Assembly (NCBI RefSeq): GCF_000204055.1
Contig: NW_006768800.1
Span: forward strand, 124,001-188,000
Length of the DNA stretch: 64,000 nt
From: Melampsora larici-populina 98AG31
Lineage: Eukaryota; Basidiomycota; Pucciniomycetes; Pucciniales; Melampsoraceae
Direction: 5' to 3'
Position numbers and translations under genes: made by a program. This document shows positions 10,676 to 23,869 of the stretch, piece after piece (positions within the stretch are counted from its first letter, which is position 1; each line of letters starts with the position of its first letter). A model generated the notes under the pieces. It was not told the DNA's origin. It saw nothing but the letters and a program-made list of their open reading frames with translations, and did no database searches.

Positions 10676-12727
10676 TATTGTACAAAAATAATATTTCCGT
10701 GAGTTTTTTTTAAACCTCAAAAACTTAGGCAATCTGAAACCTAAAGGTCAATAGACTGTATATTCTTGGTGGGGGAATACAGGAGCAGCTCTGTACAAAT
10801 TTATGATGTAATACAACAGCATCTCAATTTTGGTGGTATCACATATATTGTTGGTGACTGACCATAACATCTTGATAGCAGACATGTGTTATTTTGAAAA
10901 CATATGGGAATTATCTTGAAAACATTTTGAAGACATGACACACACTGGGCTGCCAGTGATCAGTAGTTGGGGGCTGTAAGTGGTTTTTCATCCTAGAACC
11001 TACCATCAACAAGGACATCCAACTCCTTACTTGAACAAGGATCAAGAATTCATGGTGGAAATCATTGATGCCAATGCAAGCCTGTTTCTTGACAAAGTCC
11101 AAGCTGCAATATACAACTTCAATTTAGTTTCCTCTCTCTTCTACTTAAACCTTGGGAAGCTTCTGTCCAAGGTTTGGCATCTGAGGATACCTCAGATTTT
11201 TCAATCTGAGGTAAATTTGTTGGCAGTGCATTTGTGATATGGAGGCCTTAGACATAGACCTAGCAGTTTTCATCTACTCTTTGATTGTCATGCTCATGAA
11301 CTGGCTCCTTAGAGAACACAAGACTGACCTTGCATTATATTCCTTTGAAGCTAGGTTAGCACTTGCACTTCTTTTATTCTTTTATATTATTTCCTTTCAT
11401 TCTCCATTATATTTTTATAGTACCATTGAGGGAACTCGAAACTGATCTTGCATTCTATTCCTATGGAGGCAGTCAGATTCTAGTAATTATTAAACCATAC
11501 ACACTTTGGTTCCAGAATCATCAAGTCCACCACGCGGCATCAGACCCTCAGTTCCCTCTGTGGGAATCATTTCTAGTGAGGAAATTCCAGTCCTTGCCGC
11601 TTTGGCACCCTTCTGAGCCCCCCAGATCACCTTTTGTCACCAACAACCCCTCAAACCCGGTGTTGTTCTGCCCCTTCTGGCTGGACCGTGAGCACACCGC
11701 TCAGGTTAAGGCAGGTTCCAGTCACTATTCTCACAAATTTTGTGACTGGAACAGGTTTTTGACCATCATCCCATCAGAATTCCCGGACAGGTTTCCAGAC
11801 CCATCCGAGGCCGAGGAACTTTACCCCCTGGTGTAACCAATGCTTAAACATCTCTTCAACTTGCTATGTAAGTACATAAAAAAGTCTACATAGTCTACTT
11901 CTAAACTATATTACATATGTAAGTACTCAGTTCTGTTTCTTCGACATGATCTTTTAGCATGTGCGTATGGAAAAAGAAGAAAGAATCAAATACTCGTGGG
12001 GATAGTGATGTAATGTTGAGGTAGATTGAGGTATGAAATATAGGATAATTCAATTCACGATTTCCGGAGATTTCCGGTCACGGTGCTAATTCCGGTGATT
12101 GTGATAGCCGAGTAGTAAATTGTATGGATTGATTGTGTTTAAGTTTAACCCTTTTGCACCTCTCGTTACCTGTTTACCTCAATCGATTGAGTTGAGTTCG
12201 ACTCCAGTGTTACTTTACTAATTATCCTTACATTACTTCTGCTCTGGTCAGTGAATTTCAGTATCCTAGACATGACTTCTTAATGATAGCTTTTTGATTG
12301 ATTTCCATACTGACTGAGTTGATCGACAATCTTTTGGATCATGGTTGACTATTATCAATAGAAGTTTGTAAGATACGCTTTCGATCAAGAATAATCGGGG
12401 TTTATTGAGACTCTTGACTAACAAAAGACGACCTAGTAGAATTGGAAAGTGAAGAGGTTATACAAGTTGAAGTGTTTCAGAAGGTAAGTGACGTCATATT
12501 TGAGGTGGTCATGTAAACCTAATTCGATCACTTCCTATCACCTTCACCATTCACTCGTCTGATTCATTTTTTCATCTCAGATTCTTTTAACTTGACCAGA
12601 GTCAATCGAATCGAAAGACTATCCTAATCTCACTCTTGTTTACCATCAAGAAGCTTTATCAGTCTAGTCTCACGACTTTCCATCACATCCAGGATTTTCT
12701 TTAGCCCTCTTGACTTGAGTTTACAAG
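10676..12727. other. Gene-poor stretch with repeat fragments; GH63-like upstream region
   Basis: Positions about 11143-11240 carry a repeat shared with 39310-39500 and 61690-61870 (words such as CCTTGGGAAGCTTCTGTCC). An open frame at 11363-11836 (157 codons, C-terminal part rich in Trp, Pro and His) matches no family that I recognise and is not called. The last 300 bases before 12728 are the likely promoter and 5' leader of the GH63-like gene. Confidence 0.5.
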
Positions 12728-15700
12728 ATGAGTCGTCCGACTAAAGTTACGATGCCAACGGTTAATCCCATTCAAGAATCCTTCTCGAATGGTGGTCACG
12801 GCGGAATCGATATGAGAGGTGGAAAGACTCACTCGAGTCAAGCTTCAAGGAGTTCGATCATTAGGGATTTCTCAAAGTTTTGTCCATTCCCCACACCTGG
12901 TCTTAAAGAACATAATCATTTTGCAGAATATAAATCTGTAGAAGAACAACGTATAGATGAAGATATTGCAAAGCTTAAGCATTGGAAACGATGGGGTCCT
13001 TATCTATCTGAACGACAATGGGCTACTGTTCGAGAGGATTATAGTGAAAACGGAGATGCTTGGACTCATTTCCCCCATGAACATGCTAGAAGTCGTGCTT
13101 ATAGATGGGGTGAAGATGGTCTTGGTGGAATCTCTGATAATCATGGTCGATTGGCTCTCTCTTTTGCACTCTGGAATGAAAAGGATCCGATCTTGAAAGA
13201 ACGTTTGTTTGGGGTCACTGGTCATCAAGGCGAGTTCCAAGGCAGATCATGTTGCTCCAATTTTGGTTTTCCTACTAACCTTTCAATTTTTCCCTTAATC
13301 TTTCCACGCAGGCAATCACGGCGAAGACGTAAAAGAGGTCTACTATTACCTTGACTCATCTCCGACGCATTCTTATATGAAGTACCTTTATAAATATCCT
13401 CAAAGAGAGTTTCCATATGCACAACTCGTACGCGAGTCAGCCAATCGAAGTAGAGATGTAGCAGAATACGAAATTCTTGATACGGATGCCTTCGATGATA
13501 ATCGCTATTGGGATATTTTCGTTGAGGTACTTATAACATTCTAGTGCTTTTTTTCGTTGGCTTTGCTAACCAGACCACGTTGTAAACACGCCTCGATCAT
13601 CACACAGTATGCGAAAGACGAGGACAACGAGAATGCGATGTCTATTCGAATCGCGGCCTATAACCGTGGTCCGGAACCAGCAACTATACATATCGTTCCT
13701 CAAGCATGGTTTCGAAACACCTGGTCATGGCCAAAAGAGCGACCGGAAGGTAAAAAAATGCCTTCGATGAATCTCTCTCCCACCGAGCAAGGATCGGAAA
13801 CCTCCCCTTACGTAGTTGAGATCAATCATAGTGAATTAAAGGAGAAGTTTTATTTGTATGCTAATCCAAGTCCTGCTGCTGCAAGTGCGCCTAGTAAGCA
13901 AGGAGAAGTGGTCGAAACTGAAGAAGTAGTCCTACCCGAGATGCTTTTCACCGAAAACGAAACGAACTTTGAGAGATTATATGGAGGTCAGAATCGATCA
14001 TATGCCAAAGATGCATTTCATGATCATATCATTCCTAGTCATCGCCCTGAATCTGATAGGCCAAAGATCAAAGTGGTCAGGATTCCCAAATCTGGTGATC
14101 AAACTTCCGCTCAAGGATCGCCTGATTTGAATGAAGAAGTCAAGATTGAAAAATCATCGTCTGGAGTTGAATCTGGTGTGTTTGATTCTACTGTCTTCCG
14201 CCATGTTGAAACTGATGTGTCCGACTCTACTGTAGCACAAGCTGGCTCTGATGGATCTAACTCTACCACACCTACTGGAAAACCTTCTACTCCGCCCGAA
14301 CCCGAGTATATAGAGGTTGAAGAATTAGAAGAACCATACGTACCGCGCCAGTATGTAAATCCAGAGATGAAAGGAACAAAAGTCGGGGCCCATTACGTCT
14401 TCAAAGATGTACCACCTCGCGGTGGATGTGCTGTAGTTAGATTCAAGCTGACTAACAAAACATCAGAAGAAGACCCGTCAATTGCAGACGAAGAAAGCTT
14501 TGATATTAAATTAGAAGAACGTAGAGAAGATGCAGATGAGTTTTATGCGAGATTCAACCCAGGTTCGGGGCTTAGTGAAGATTTAAGAAATATCATGAGG
14601 CAAGCTTTAGGTGGAATGTTATGGACCAAACAATTCTATTACTTTGTGCAAAAAGAATGGATCGAAGGTGATCCTGGTCAACCTGCTCCACCGCCTGGAA
14701 GGAAATGGATTCGTAATAAGGATTGGAAACACATGCATATCGAGGATATCTTGTCTATGCCTGATAAATGGGAGGTGAGTGATGCTTTTTTGTTCTGACA
14801 CGTGAATTAGGATGCTGAGATCAAATATAATCGATTCTTTTTATCAGTATCCATTCTTTGCCGCTTGGGATACGGCGTTTCACTGTATCCCTCTAGCGAT
14901 GGTTGATCCTTCTTACGCGAAAAATCAACTGGACATCATGACCCGTGAATGGTACATGAAACCCGATGGGGCACTTCCGGCCTATGAATGGAAGTGGGTA
15001 TCTATGACAAGTTGATCGATATGATGAGAATCATCAATTAACCTTGTGAATTGTTCGTGCTCCTTGATTTAGTTTTAGTGATGTCAACCCTCCGGTACAC
15101 GCTTGGGCCACATTCAGAGTGTTTAAAATTGAGCGTAAGATGTATGGACGTGAAGATTTGCCATTCTTGGAAAGAGTCTTCCAAAAGCTTTTACTTAACT
15201 TTACTTGGTATGTCTCTGTCTCGAGGCGGCGTTTTTGACGCTTTCGTTGGCTTCATTGATTTACTAAACACCCTTTGGTTTTGGCTGGTGTAATTGTGGA
15301 ACAGGTGGGTAAATCGTAAAGATGCGAGTGGACAAAACGTATTCGAAGGTGGGTTCTTGGGACTTGATAATATTGGAGTCTTCAATCGATCAGAACCGCT
15401 TCCCACGGGTGGAACGTTACGACAAGCCGATGGAACTGCTTGGATGGGATTCTTTGCGTTGAACATGCTCAATATGGCCTTAGAGTTAGCCAAGCATAAT
15501 CCAGTTTATGAAGATATTGCATCAAAATTCTTTGAACATTTCCTTTTTATCTCTGAGTGAGTTTAATTTCTTGTATCATTTTAATTTGCCCATCTTGAAT
15601 GTGTTGTTGGCTTTTGTATCTGACGGGTTTAATTTCGTTAATCAGAGCAATGACTTTCGGGGATCCTAACGATGAACAGTCGAGTTTATGGAATGACGAA

Positions 15701-17000
15701 GACGGGTTTTACTACGACGCAATCAGTTGGGGAGTAGGCCACTCACGACAGTTACCTGTGAGGTCCTTAGTGGGGTTGATCCCACTATATGCAACCTTGA
15801 CGCTTGAGCCAGGAGTCTTGAAACGATTTCCGGGATTTAAGAAGCGTATGGATTGGTTCATTGAGAATCGACCTGAATTAGCTTCAAAGAATATCATTGC
15901 TAATATGAGAGGAGTAGGAAAGAATGAGAGAAAGCTATTGGCACTTGCTAATGAGAAAAGACTGAAGAGTATCTTAGAGAGGATGTTGGATGAGACTGAG
16001 TTCTTGAGCGCTTATGGAATTCGATCGTTTGTGGTTTTTATATTTTCTTTTCTCCTGCTTGATCTCATACTGAAGATAAGAAGCTGATCAAGAATTATCA
16101 TAGTTTATCTTTGCATCATAAAGACCATCCTTTCAAGATGGAAGTCAATGGAGAGGAGTTTAGTGTCGATTACTGGCCTGGTGACTCAAAGAGTGGGATG
16201 TTCGGAGGCAATTCGAATTGGAGAGGACCTATTTGGCTCGCGACGACGTTCTTATTGATTGAGAGCTTACAGCGATTCTACCAGGTAAGATTATTCATGT
16301 CATTTTCCCTTGCTTCTTTGCCTGACACCCGACCTTTCATCTGTTTTGCTCATCTTTTGGTACGTTGATTGTAGTATTATGGAACGACTCTACAAATTGA
16401 ATGTCCTAAAGGAAGCGGAGATATGATGAATTTGGCAGGGGTTGCGGATGAGATTCAACATCGAATCATTCATCTCTTTGCTCGTGATCCTGAAGGTAGA
16501 CGAGCTTATAATGGTGGAATGGACAGATTAGATAAAGATCCATTCTTTCGTGATCATATTTTATTTCATGAAGTAGGGTTTCTTCTTACTCCTATCCATT
16601 GTTGACCGATGAATTGAAAGGATAATCTTTTAGTTCTTTCACGCAGATACCGGCAAAGGCTTAGGAGCCTCACATCAAACTGGTTGGACGGGTTTAGTAG
16701 CTTGGATGATCTTCCAAACTGGGTCTTCTGCTAGATTACCACGTACACCAAGGACTCCAAGATCGGCTGCTGATCATTATTTTGCTGAGAGTGTCCCAGC
16801 TACTCCGGCTGCTAGTGAGCATGGTAGTGAAATGGGCAGTGAGTATGTCTCGAGTGGAGGACGTGCAGGAAATCAACAGGCTGGAGCCGAGTTATCGCCT
16901 GATGAGGTAAGGTTTCATTTTTATTTTCTAGCTCTCGTTTTCGAAGATAGTCAATGAACTGATGATTGATGTTTTGGTACTTGATTGGGATTAGTTATGA
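12728..17000 (+). CDS. GH63-like glycoside hydrolase (MGH1-like / yeast YMR196W family)
   Basis: Large cytosolic-type protein with an (alpha/alpha)6-barrel related to glycoside hydrolase family 63. Exons: 12728-13229, 13312-13526, 13608-14774, 14848-14993, 15073-15207, 15305-15556, 15646-16026, 16104-16284, 16375-16572, 16634-16906, 16995-17000; all phases close, giving 1151 aa. Blocks seen: [55 protein letters not shown] with the conserved Asp, [41 protein letters not shown], and [19 protein letters not shown] near the end. Residues about 350-500 form an acidic, Ser/Pro-rich insert. The first intron starts with GC (13230-13311). The last exon is uncertain: without that splice the frame ends at 16957. 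The real substrate is unknown for this family. Confidence 0.92.
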
Positions 17001-19073
17001 TTGGTAGATTGGGCTGTTTTTTAAAATGACGATTTCAAACATTTCAAAAATCTTTTGCATGGTTAATGTTGTTGTGTTTGTTTAGCAAAAAAGTATGAAT
17101 GTAAGATGAAGATGAAGTTGATAGTTTATTTTTTGATCACTTAAGATTATCGTTTTTTTCATTACACTTCATGACACATAGAGTATGATGAAAATTTGTT
17201 TTGATTGATATGTAGAAACAAAAGAAGGGGAAAATAGATAAAGGATAGAGATGATACATCATAGAAGGAGTTTCTTTTTTCATGATATGAATCTTTTGTT
17301 ATGATGATGATGACTTTTCTGATTGATTTTTTTTCTATGATTGTAATTTTGAAGTTTGACCTATTTTGAGTTGTGATTCTGGTTTTGATTGAAACGAAAT
17401 GAAGGTTATGTTCAAATGAGGTTTTTATTATTTTTGGTATTAACGATCATTGAGAGTGATTGGAATCAACAAAATGAGATATATTTCGATAAAAAAATCA
17501 AGGTCCCTGTTTATTTACTGCCTCTGACCTGGGTAAACATTTGATTGCGGACTTTGTGGTGGGTTCAAATCAAATATTGATGAGGAAACTGTCTTGATAG
17601 GAAACATTCATTATATATAGCAAGTAACCTCAAGTATAACCACAACACACATATATAGAATGCTAGAAGGAAAAACACAGCAACTACAACATTACATGAA
17701 AAGGGAAGTTGGTGATGACGTCATTGCCTGGAACAGAAATTAATAATCTGAATAAAAGCATTGGTGCGGCTTGTAGCATTAATTCCTCAGAAATGATGGG
17801 AATCTTTGAACGTGTTTTTCTCATTTGAGGTATGTGGAAGCAATGCTATCAAGATTAATGGCTAGGTATTGTAAATAAAATAAAGAGAGCCTGCATTGGT
17901 TGACTTTTTATTGTTTTTATAAGGTATGATGTCCAATGACTGAAGGTGAAAATGGGAAATAATGAAATGTGAGGAGTTAGATTTCATTGGCATTGCTCGC
18001 TTTCAAGATCTTGGTATTTGTAGATATGAAAAACAAGTTGACTTTGCATTCCAAAGACGAAATCAAGAAGAGTGGAAATATTACATACGGAAAAGACAAT
18101 AGTAAGGTAGAGATAGATCTAGCAGGTTATCACTGACTCGGGCTTGATCCTCACACTTTCAAGCGATCACTCCCAAAGACTTTGACCACTCTATCCTAGA
18201 CGAAAGGTTTCAATCAGACTCAAGCACATCACCATGGGTATAAATTGCAAGACTTCATTCAAATGAGACAGATGATCTACTCCAAAATCGCTCTACCATG
18301 GACAAGAAAGCTCTTGCTTTGGCCCGCTACATCAAACTCAACCTTCTGAATCGTGTTATTTCTTTTCTGTAATTTTGCTGCTGTGCCGCCTACCAGGTTC
18401 TAAACGCTATTCAAGTCAGTCCCATCTTGATTAGGCACAAAAGTTAGTCATGCCATCATCAATTGTGATATGTTTACATCAATATGATTTCAAGCAGTTT
18501 ACAGGCATTGGTTGTTTGAGCTGATATACAGATTCAATACTTCATGATGACTTGAGCTAGTTTGATTGGAAGATAACAAGAAAGCATCAAGACTTTCAAT
18601 CCTTCCCCTTCATATATCTAACTAAAATCCTTTCCGGATAGCTTCCCATATACCTATATATATACTTATATTCATCAACAATCATTATGATATGTTTGTG
18701 ATTGATTGAGAAGGATAAGTTTGTTTGATTATGTCATGCGTTAGGGTCGGAATTTGGCAGGGAGGTGATTGGTTGAACTCGGTTGAACAAACTCGAACAA
18801 ACCAACCAAATTAGTATAAAAAATCAAAACTTGCCTAATTGAGCAATTATGTGATCTTCGAACCAAAGGCTCAAGCGCAACATTACGTAAATTAAAGGTG
18901 AAACTCAGTTTTTGAGAACAGTACTTTCTTAAAATGCCTTTTGTGTGAACTTTTATTTAATGTGTTTTTTTGCATCGCCTTTCGACTTGGCTTGATTACC
19001 ATCAACATTCTCGACTCATCATCATTTATATCAACTTCATCACTCAATCTCTCAATACTAAACGACATACGAA
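17001..19073. other. Gene-free AT-rich stretch and upstream region of the GPI protein
   Basis: No coding signal was recognised on either strand. The first few hundred bases are T- and GAT-rich and fit a 3' flank. The last 150 bases are the likely promoter of the gene starting at 19074. Confidence 0.5.
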
Positions 19074-20181
19074 ATGCTTTCTCTTGCTTTTGCCACATGT
19101 GCCCTCGTCATTAGCCATGCTTTAGCTGCCGACTATCGAGTTTGTTCAATTTAGCTTCTCATTCTCAACTACAGATCTATTTTCAAAACTAACTTTTTAC
19201 GTGTCTCATTATAATTGAATTTCTTTTATCAAAGGTTACTTTAGGTATTTCTCAGCTTACTGGACAAGTAGGAGTCGGTTTCGATCCTAATCGAATCTTA
19301 CCTGTTGGTATGTCATTTTCAGTGAATCAGATATTTTCAAAATTGACTTACTGATTTGATCAACTTCTTTGACCTTTGTTATGCATAGCTGGCGATACTA
19401 TCACCTTCACATGGAGTGTACCATCTTATATCAATAACCCACCTACTGGCTCCTACAGTGCCACTCGTACGTCATCAAATCACTTGTCTCTCTGCTGTGA
19501 CATTGCTGATCAAACTGATTGTTCATTGTAGAGGGATCCTATGGTTCACCTTGTCAACCAATGGCGGGAGGATTTGATAGTGGACCTCGTACTACAGCTG
19601 CTGAGAGTTCAGGTAGTGCACCATCAATGGTGTTGTCAGTCCTGCTTCTTTCTTCATTATCTTTCAGCATAGATTGGTTTGAAATTAACTTCCTCTCATT
19701 TTTGCTATGTACACAGTCAAGTAAAAGATACCCAGGTTAGTCCTTGTTTATTTTTTATCGATATCGTGGCTGTGTATTCATGATACTGAACTTGCAATCT
19801 TTGCATCATTAGCCTTTGTACTTTTACTCTTCCGTGGGTGATCAATGCAAGCAAGGCATGGTTTTAGGTGTCAATAGTGCCGCATCAGGTGATGGCAGTG
19901 TCGAATCCTACATCATCGCCGCCGGTGGTAATCCATACCCGGACACGGGAAACTCGAGTTCCACAACGACGACGACAACTACTACCCCGGCATCCACTAC
20001 GACGAACACAAGTGCTACCATGAACATGACTCATTCGATGACTAACAGTACATCCAACAGTACCATGTCTCATAACTCGACCACCGCTTCTACTAATGCT
20101 CGTCCAAGTAGCGCAACCGGTATAATCGTTCCTCAAGCCTTGGTCTTCATGGCCGGTCTTATCTCTGCCCTCGTTTTGTAA
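19074..20181 (+). CDS. GPI-anchored cupredoxin-like surface protein
   Basis: Small secreted cell-wall or membrane protein. Exons 19074-19139, 19235-19307, 19389-19466, 19532-19631, 19717-19735, 19813-20181 keep phase and give 234 aa. Signal peptide MLSLAFATCALVISHALA. The middle (about 20-125) follows the fungal extracellular cupredoxin pattern: ILPVAGDTITFTW, then GSPCQPMAGGFDSG, then VQVKDTQPLYFY and GDQCKQGMVLGVN. In relatives with copper the ligands are a His after the first strand and a Cys/His pair in the last loop; here the His is absent and FYC is replaced by FYSS, so copper binding looks lost. The tail is Thr/Ser/Asn-rich with N-glycosylation sites (NMT, NST) and ends in a hydrophobic segment after SSATG, as for a GPI signal. 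Confidence 0.8.
19965..20100 (+). repeat. Thr/Ser codon-repeat tract
   Basis: Tandem ACG/ACT/ACA and AGT/ACC codons inside the last exon of the GPI-anchored protein code for its glycosylated stalk. Confidence 0.7.
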
Positions 20182-23100
20182 TCTTTTGTTATGATGGAAA
20201 TCAAGGATTCGTTGTTATTTCTTCATTTCTTCATGTTTTATCATCTTATCGTTTGATCTAGCATACTACAGCACGACTTTCCTTTTTTTTATTTCAATTC
20301 TAATCTGTTTGACGTTTACTTTTTATGAATTGAATTTTGTAAGATTGACGAAGCTACCTATCTCATCTTATCACCAGAGTCCAACTCCAAATTGACCTTC
20401 ATGGGTCTCCGAGGTCATCTGATCAATTTTTGAACATGTAAGATCATATGAGGCCTGGGTAAAGTGCGGCACCTTTGACAATCGGGGGAGAAGGGTTCTA
20501 TGTCATCCGGCAAACTTTGGTCTGGTCGATATTGTTGAACAGGCTTTTGGATGATTTATACCTTGATCTCTAGAAAGATGAAGTTGTCGAGTCTTTGGTT
20601 TTGTATCTCTTGCTGTTCATCAAGACTCGGTAGTGAAGCAGTTGACTTCACGAGGTGCAATCCTCGCTCAGGTCGTCGAGCTCAAGTCTTGAGAAACGTG
20701 ACAAGACTCCGTGTGTCTGATCAAGTTCGAGTGATCTTGACCCACCTCGATGATACATAGGAGGGTAAAGGCTCAAAATCATGCTTCATGTGGTCTATAA
20801 AGTCCCTATCATTGTTCAGATAAATCAAAATCCTTCATCAAGCTCATCTTCCTGAATCACTCTCAGCTTACCTTAGCCTCCATCACCGTGAAACCCATCA
20901 TCTGTATCCAGATACCTCAAGAATAAGTCGCATCCTGAATATTCCCGGTCGTCGCCTATCTATAAAGTGTAACCACAGGAGTTTGTTTCCCTTTAGCTGC
21001 ACCTACACCACGGGGCTGATGGCACGTGACGCTCACGTGAGACATTCAAACACATGCTGTCTACATCGTCATACCCGATGTGAGTTACACCTGCCAGCCA
21101 GCATGGGCTACACCCAGTCTGGTCACGTTGCTACAATGTGATGACTCACCCGACAAGCAGGTGAGTCATCTCACCTTGTTAAGGGTGTGAGGCAGGCTGC
21201 GTGACAACCAGGGGGGAAGATCGCACACCTGTACTGTACGGAAGTTGTATTGAGCTTGTGAGCATTGGCTCATCCCAGTGCTTTCCCAGCCTCGTGATGG
21301 CTGAATAAACACACCAGTTGAATCAGGCGGGGATGTTTCCAACCTTTGCTTGCTGAGTGCACACTATAACAATGATCTGATCTTTGCATTGACAAGGACT
21401 ACATGTGGTAATTATAGAAACACAAATAACATGGAGAACAGTTAGAAAACAACAAAACTAAGACTAGAACTAAAACTAAAAATAGTCTGTGAGTGAAATT
21501 TGATGATTGATTGTAGTGCTTGATAATATGATTCGATGAACTGTTTCTATTGAAGAGGATCATTGAGCAATCAGCCAATGAGTTGATCAGTGAGAGATAA
21601 AAAAATGACACAAAGAAAGACCTACAATCTACGAGATCGATCCGGGTGTACGGGGCGATAAGAACCATGAGAACAAAAAGGAAGGGCAACATTGATATCT
21701 GGTCGAGAGGAGTCATGATAAATATATGAACAAATTAACAGAAAAGTACCAAAAGGTTAGTCTTCAACTTCATTGAGATATCAGAAGATTGTTCAAGCAG
21801 GGGGAGAAGAGGACTTACAAATGAAACAAACAGTCAAAGGGTTTGATGTTAACACTTCAAACAGGAGCAAACCATGACATCAAGCTTCACAGTAAATTGA
21901 ATGAGATAAATATGAAAGAATGAAAGACTGACAAATGAAATAATCGATCAAAGGACTCCAATATGAATGGAACAGAACTAGAGTCAGCAAATATGAATCT
22001 GAAAAAATGAAATTTAAAAGAGTGTTTAGATAGAAAAGAAAGACTTGAATCCAGCCAACTGGTACCTATCAGAATGATGATTTATGCAAAGAAGTCGAAT
22101 GAATGAGCGCCTCCAAGACAAAGGTGATCGATGTGATGTGATGACCCATGAGTGACAAAGGACTCGAGCGTAGACTGGGGCAGTGGACAAGGTGTAACTG
22201 TGGAGTCTGTGACATGTGTCTGTGACGTCATACTTGACAGCATGTGTACCCGGTTCTGAAAATGACACCGGGCTGTGACATTTACACAGCCTGCTTTTGG
22301 AAAAGCGGCCTTCGAATTTCAGGATCACTTTGGCCAACAGCTCTTCTTGATCGTTCTTAACCATTAAGCTAGCCCCATTGGGTAAGTCTTTTCTTCTTCT
22401 TTGTCATCCAACACTCTCAACTTGATACTAATAGCCTTGTATCTCAATTGTCTTTTGATTGTCTTCTAGGGTTTCAAAGCTATCATCGCCAGTTTGTATC
22501 AAAGTAGTTGCTCTCAGCTTTCACTTCCGTTCATCTATTGGGTATACATGTTGATGTTCCAGGTTGTAAGTTTTTTGTTGACTTTTATCTTATACATACC
22601 TCTTATGTCTGTGTGTGATGCAAGCAACCCGTGTTTTTTGTGTTTTGTTCTTTTTTGATAGTGTCAATAAGGCTGACATATCTTTTGATAACAAAAATGT
22701 TCTCACTGTATAGCGTAATTAGGATACTTTTGTACAATATTGATGTAATTAGCATTTACGGATTCTGTTTTCAATAGGAATCTAAAATGTTCATAATCAG
22801 TTACAGTATGAACACAAAATAACCAATTGTGGAGATGCATCAGAAAAAAGAAAAGAAAAGGATCCCAGAATTGATCAATGGGCTTTTTCTTGTTTTGTGT
22901 ACTTGTCTCAATTCACTTTGTGTTTTACACACATTAAAAAAATACCCATCTGCTCAGCACCCGACGCACATTTGGATGCTAGTTGTCCAAGCTGAGTGTG
23001 TGGATGGGAGGTTGTACTGACACATGCCGGCTCACGTGCCGCCCAGGTGCTTAGGACCCAAATCAGCTTGCATGACTGGCATCCAAGTTCATTCGTGTGC

Positions 23101-23594
23101 TGAGCACCTGGCTTTCAGGCCACGCTCACATGCATCAGCTCACCCGCTGCTCACGGCGAGCTCATATGTAGAACGGGTGGCAAGCTGGGGTGAGGGCCAC
23201 GTAGCCGCGGTCACACTGCTGCCACCTGTTCTACACAACCACTCGGCGTGGTCATACCCAACTTACGTTTCACGTGGTCCCAGTTCAAAGTCGCCCCGTG
23301 GTGTACATCCTGATTGCAAAGAATAAGTCAGATTCTTACGTAGGTTCTTTTCAGTTTGTGCAGTCCCAGACCCTTGATAACCTTGATTCTCATCTAATGC
23401 TGATCATCTACTGGGCTCGCTACAGAATGAAATCAATAACATACATATTCTTTATGGCAGCTCACTTTCCGCTTTATGGACATGTGTTGGCAAAACACCA
23501 AATAGGTTTCTTTTGCGACTTACCCGCGACCCTCAAACCTTCAAAGGGCATCTGTGGACCGACTGGCCTAGCACCAACGGGAACAGTGGACAAT
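20182..23594. other. Gene-poor stretch before the KDZ element
   Basis: No gene was recognised. GC content rises at 20950-21330 and 22980-23300. A perfect 11-bp stem (GATGACTCACC, 21140-21150, with its complement at 21160-21170; 9-base loop) lies in the first GC-rich part. An open frame on the minus strand at 22026-22364 matches no known family and is not called. Confidence 0.45.
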
Positions 23595-23869
23595 CGGGAG
23601 GTCCCTGATCGTGCTGTCAGCCCCTGACAGTCACATGTTTCACTGACCTTTCCTACACCTCTCCCTCACATGACAGGCCCTCACCACCTCTGAATCAACA
23701 TTTCCCCTGTGTTACAAAGCGGTCGACACCTCACCGACCTGGCCCCTTCCGCAACGGATTCCTGACGGATACCCAAACTCCCGGGGCACCTTTATATCAC
23801 GACGCGTCCACCACCACCCCTTCTAACCCTCACTTACCTTCCCTCCTTAAACTTCCAATCACCTTCAGC

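Noticed and set aside
11363..11836. 157-codon plus-strand frame with a Trp/Pro/His-rich C-terminal part
   Set aside because: No known domain, no ATG context or splice partners, and it lies next to repeat DNA. It could be a fragment of a transposon gene but nothing supports a call.
22026..22364. Minus-strand frame of 112 codons
   Set aside because: No family pattern and no neighbouring exons in phase; probably chance in GC-richer DNA.
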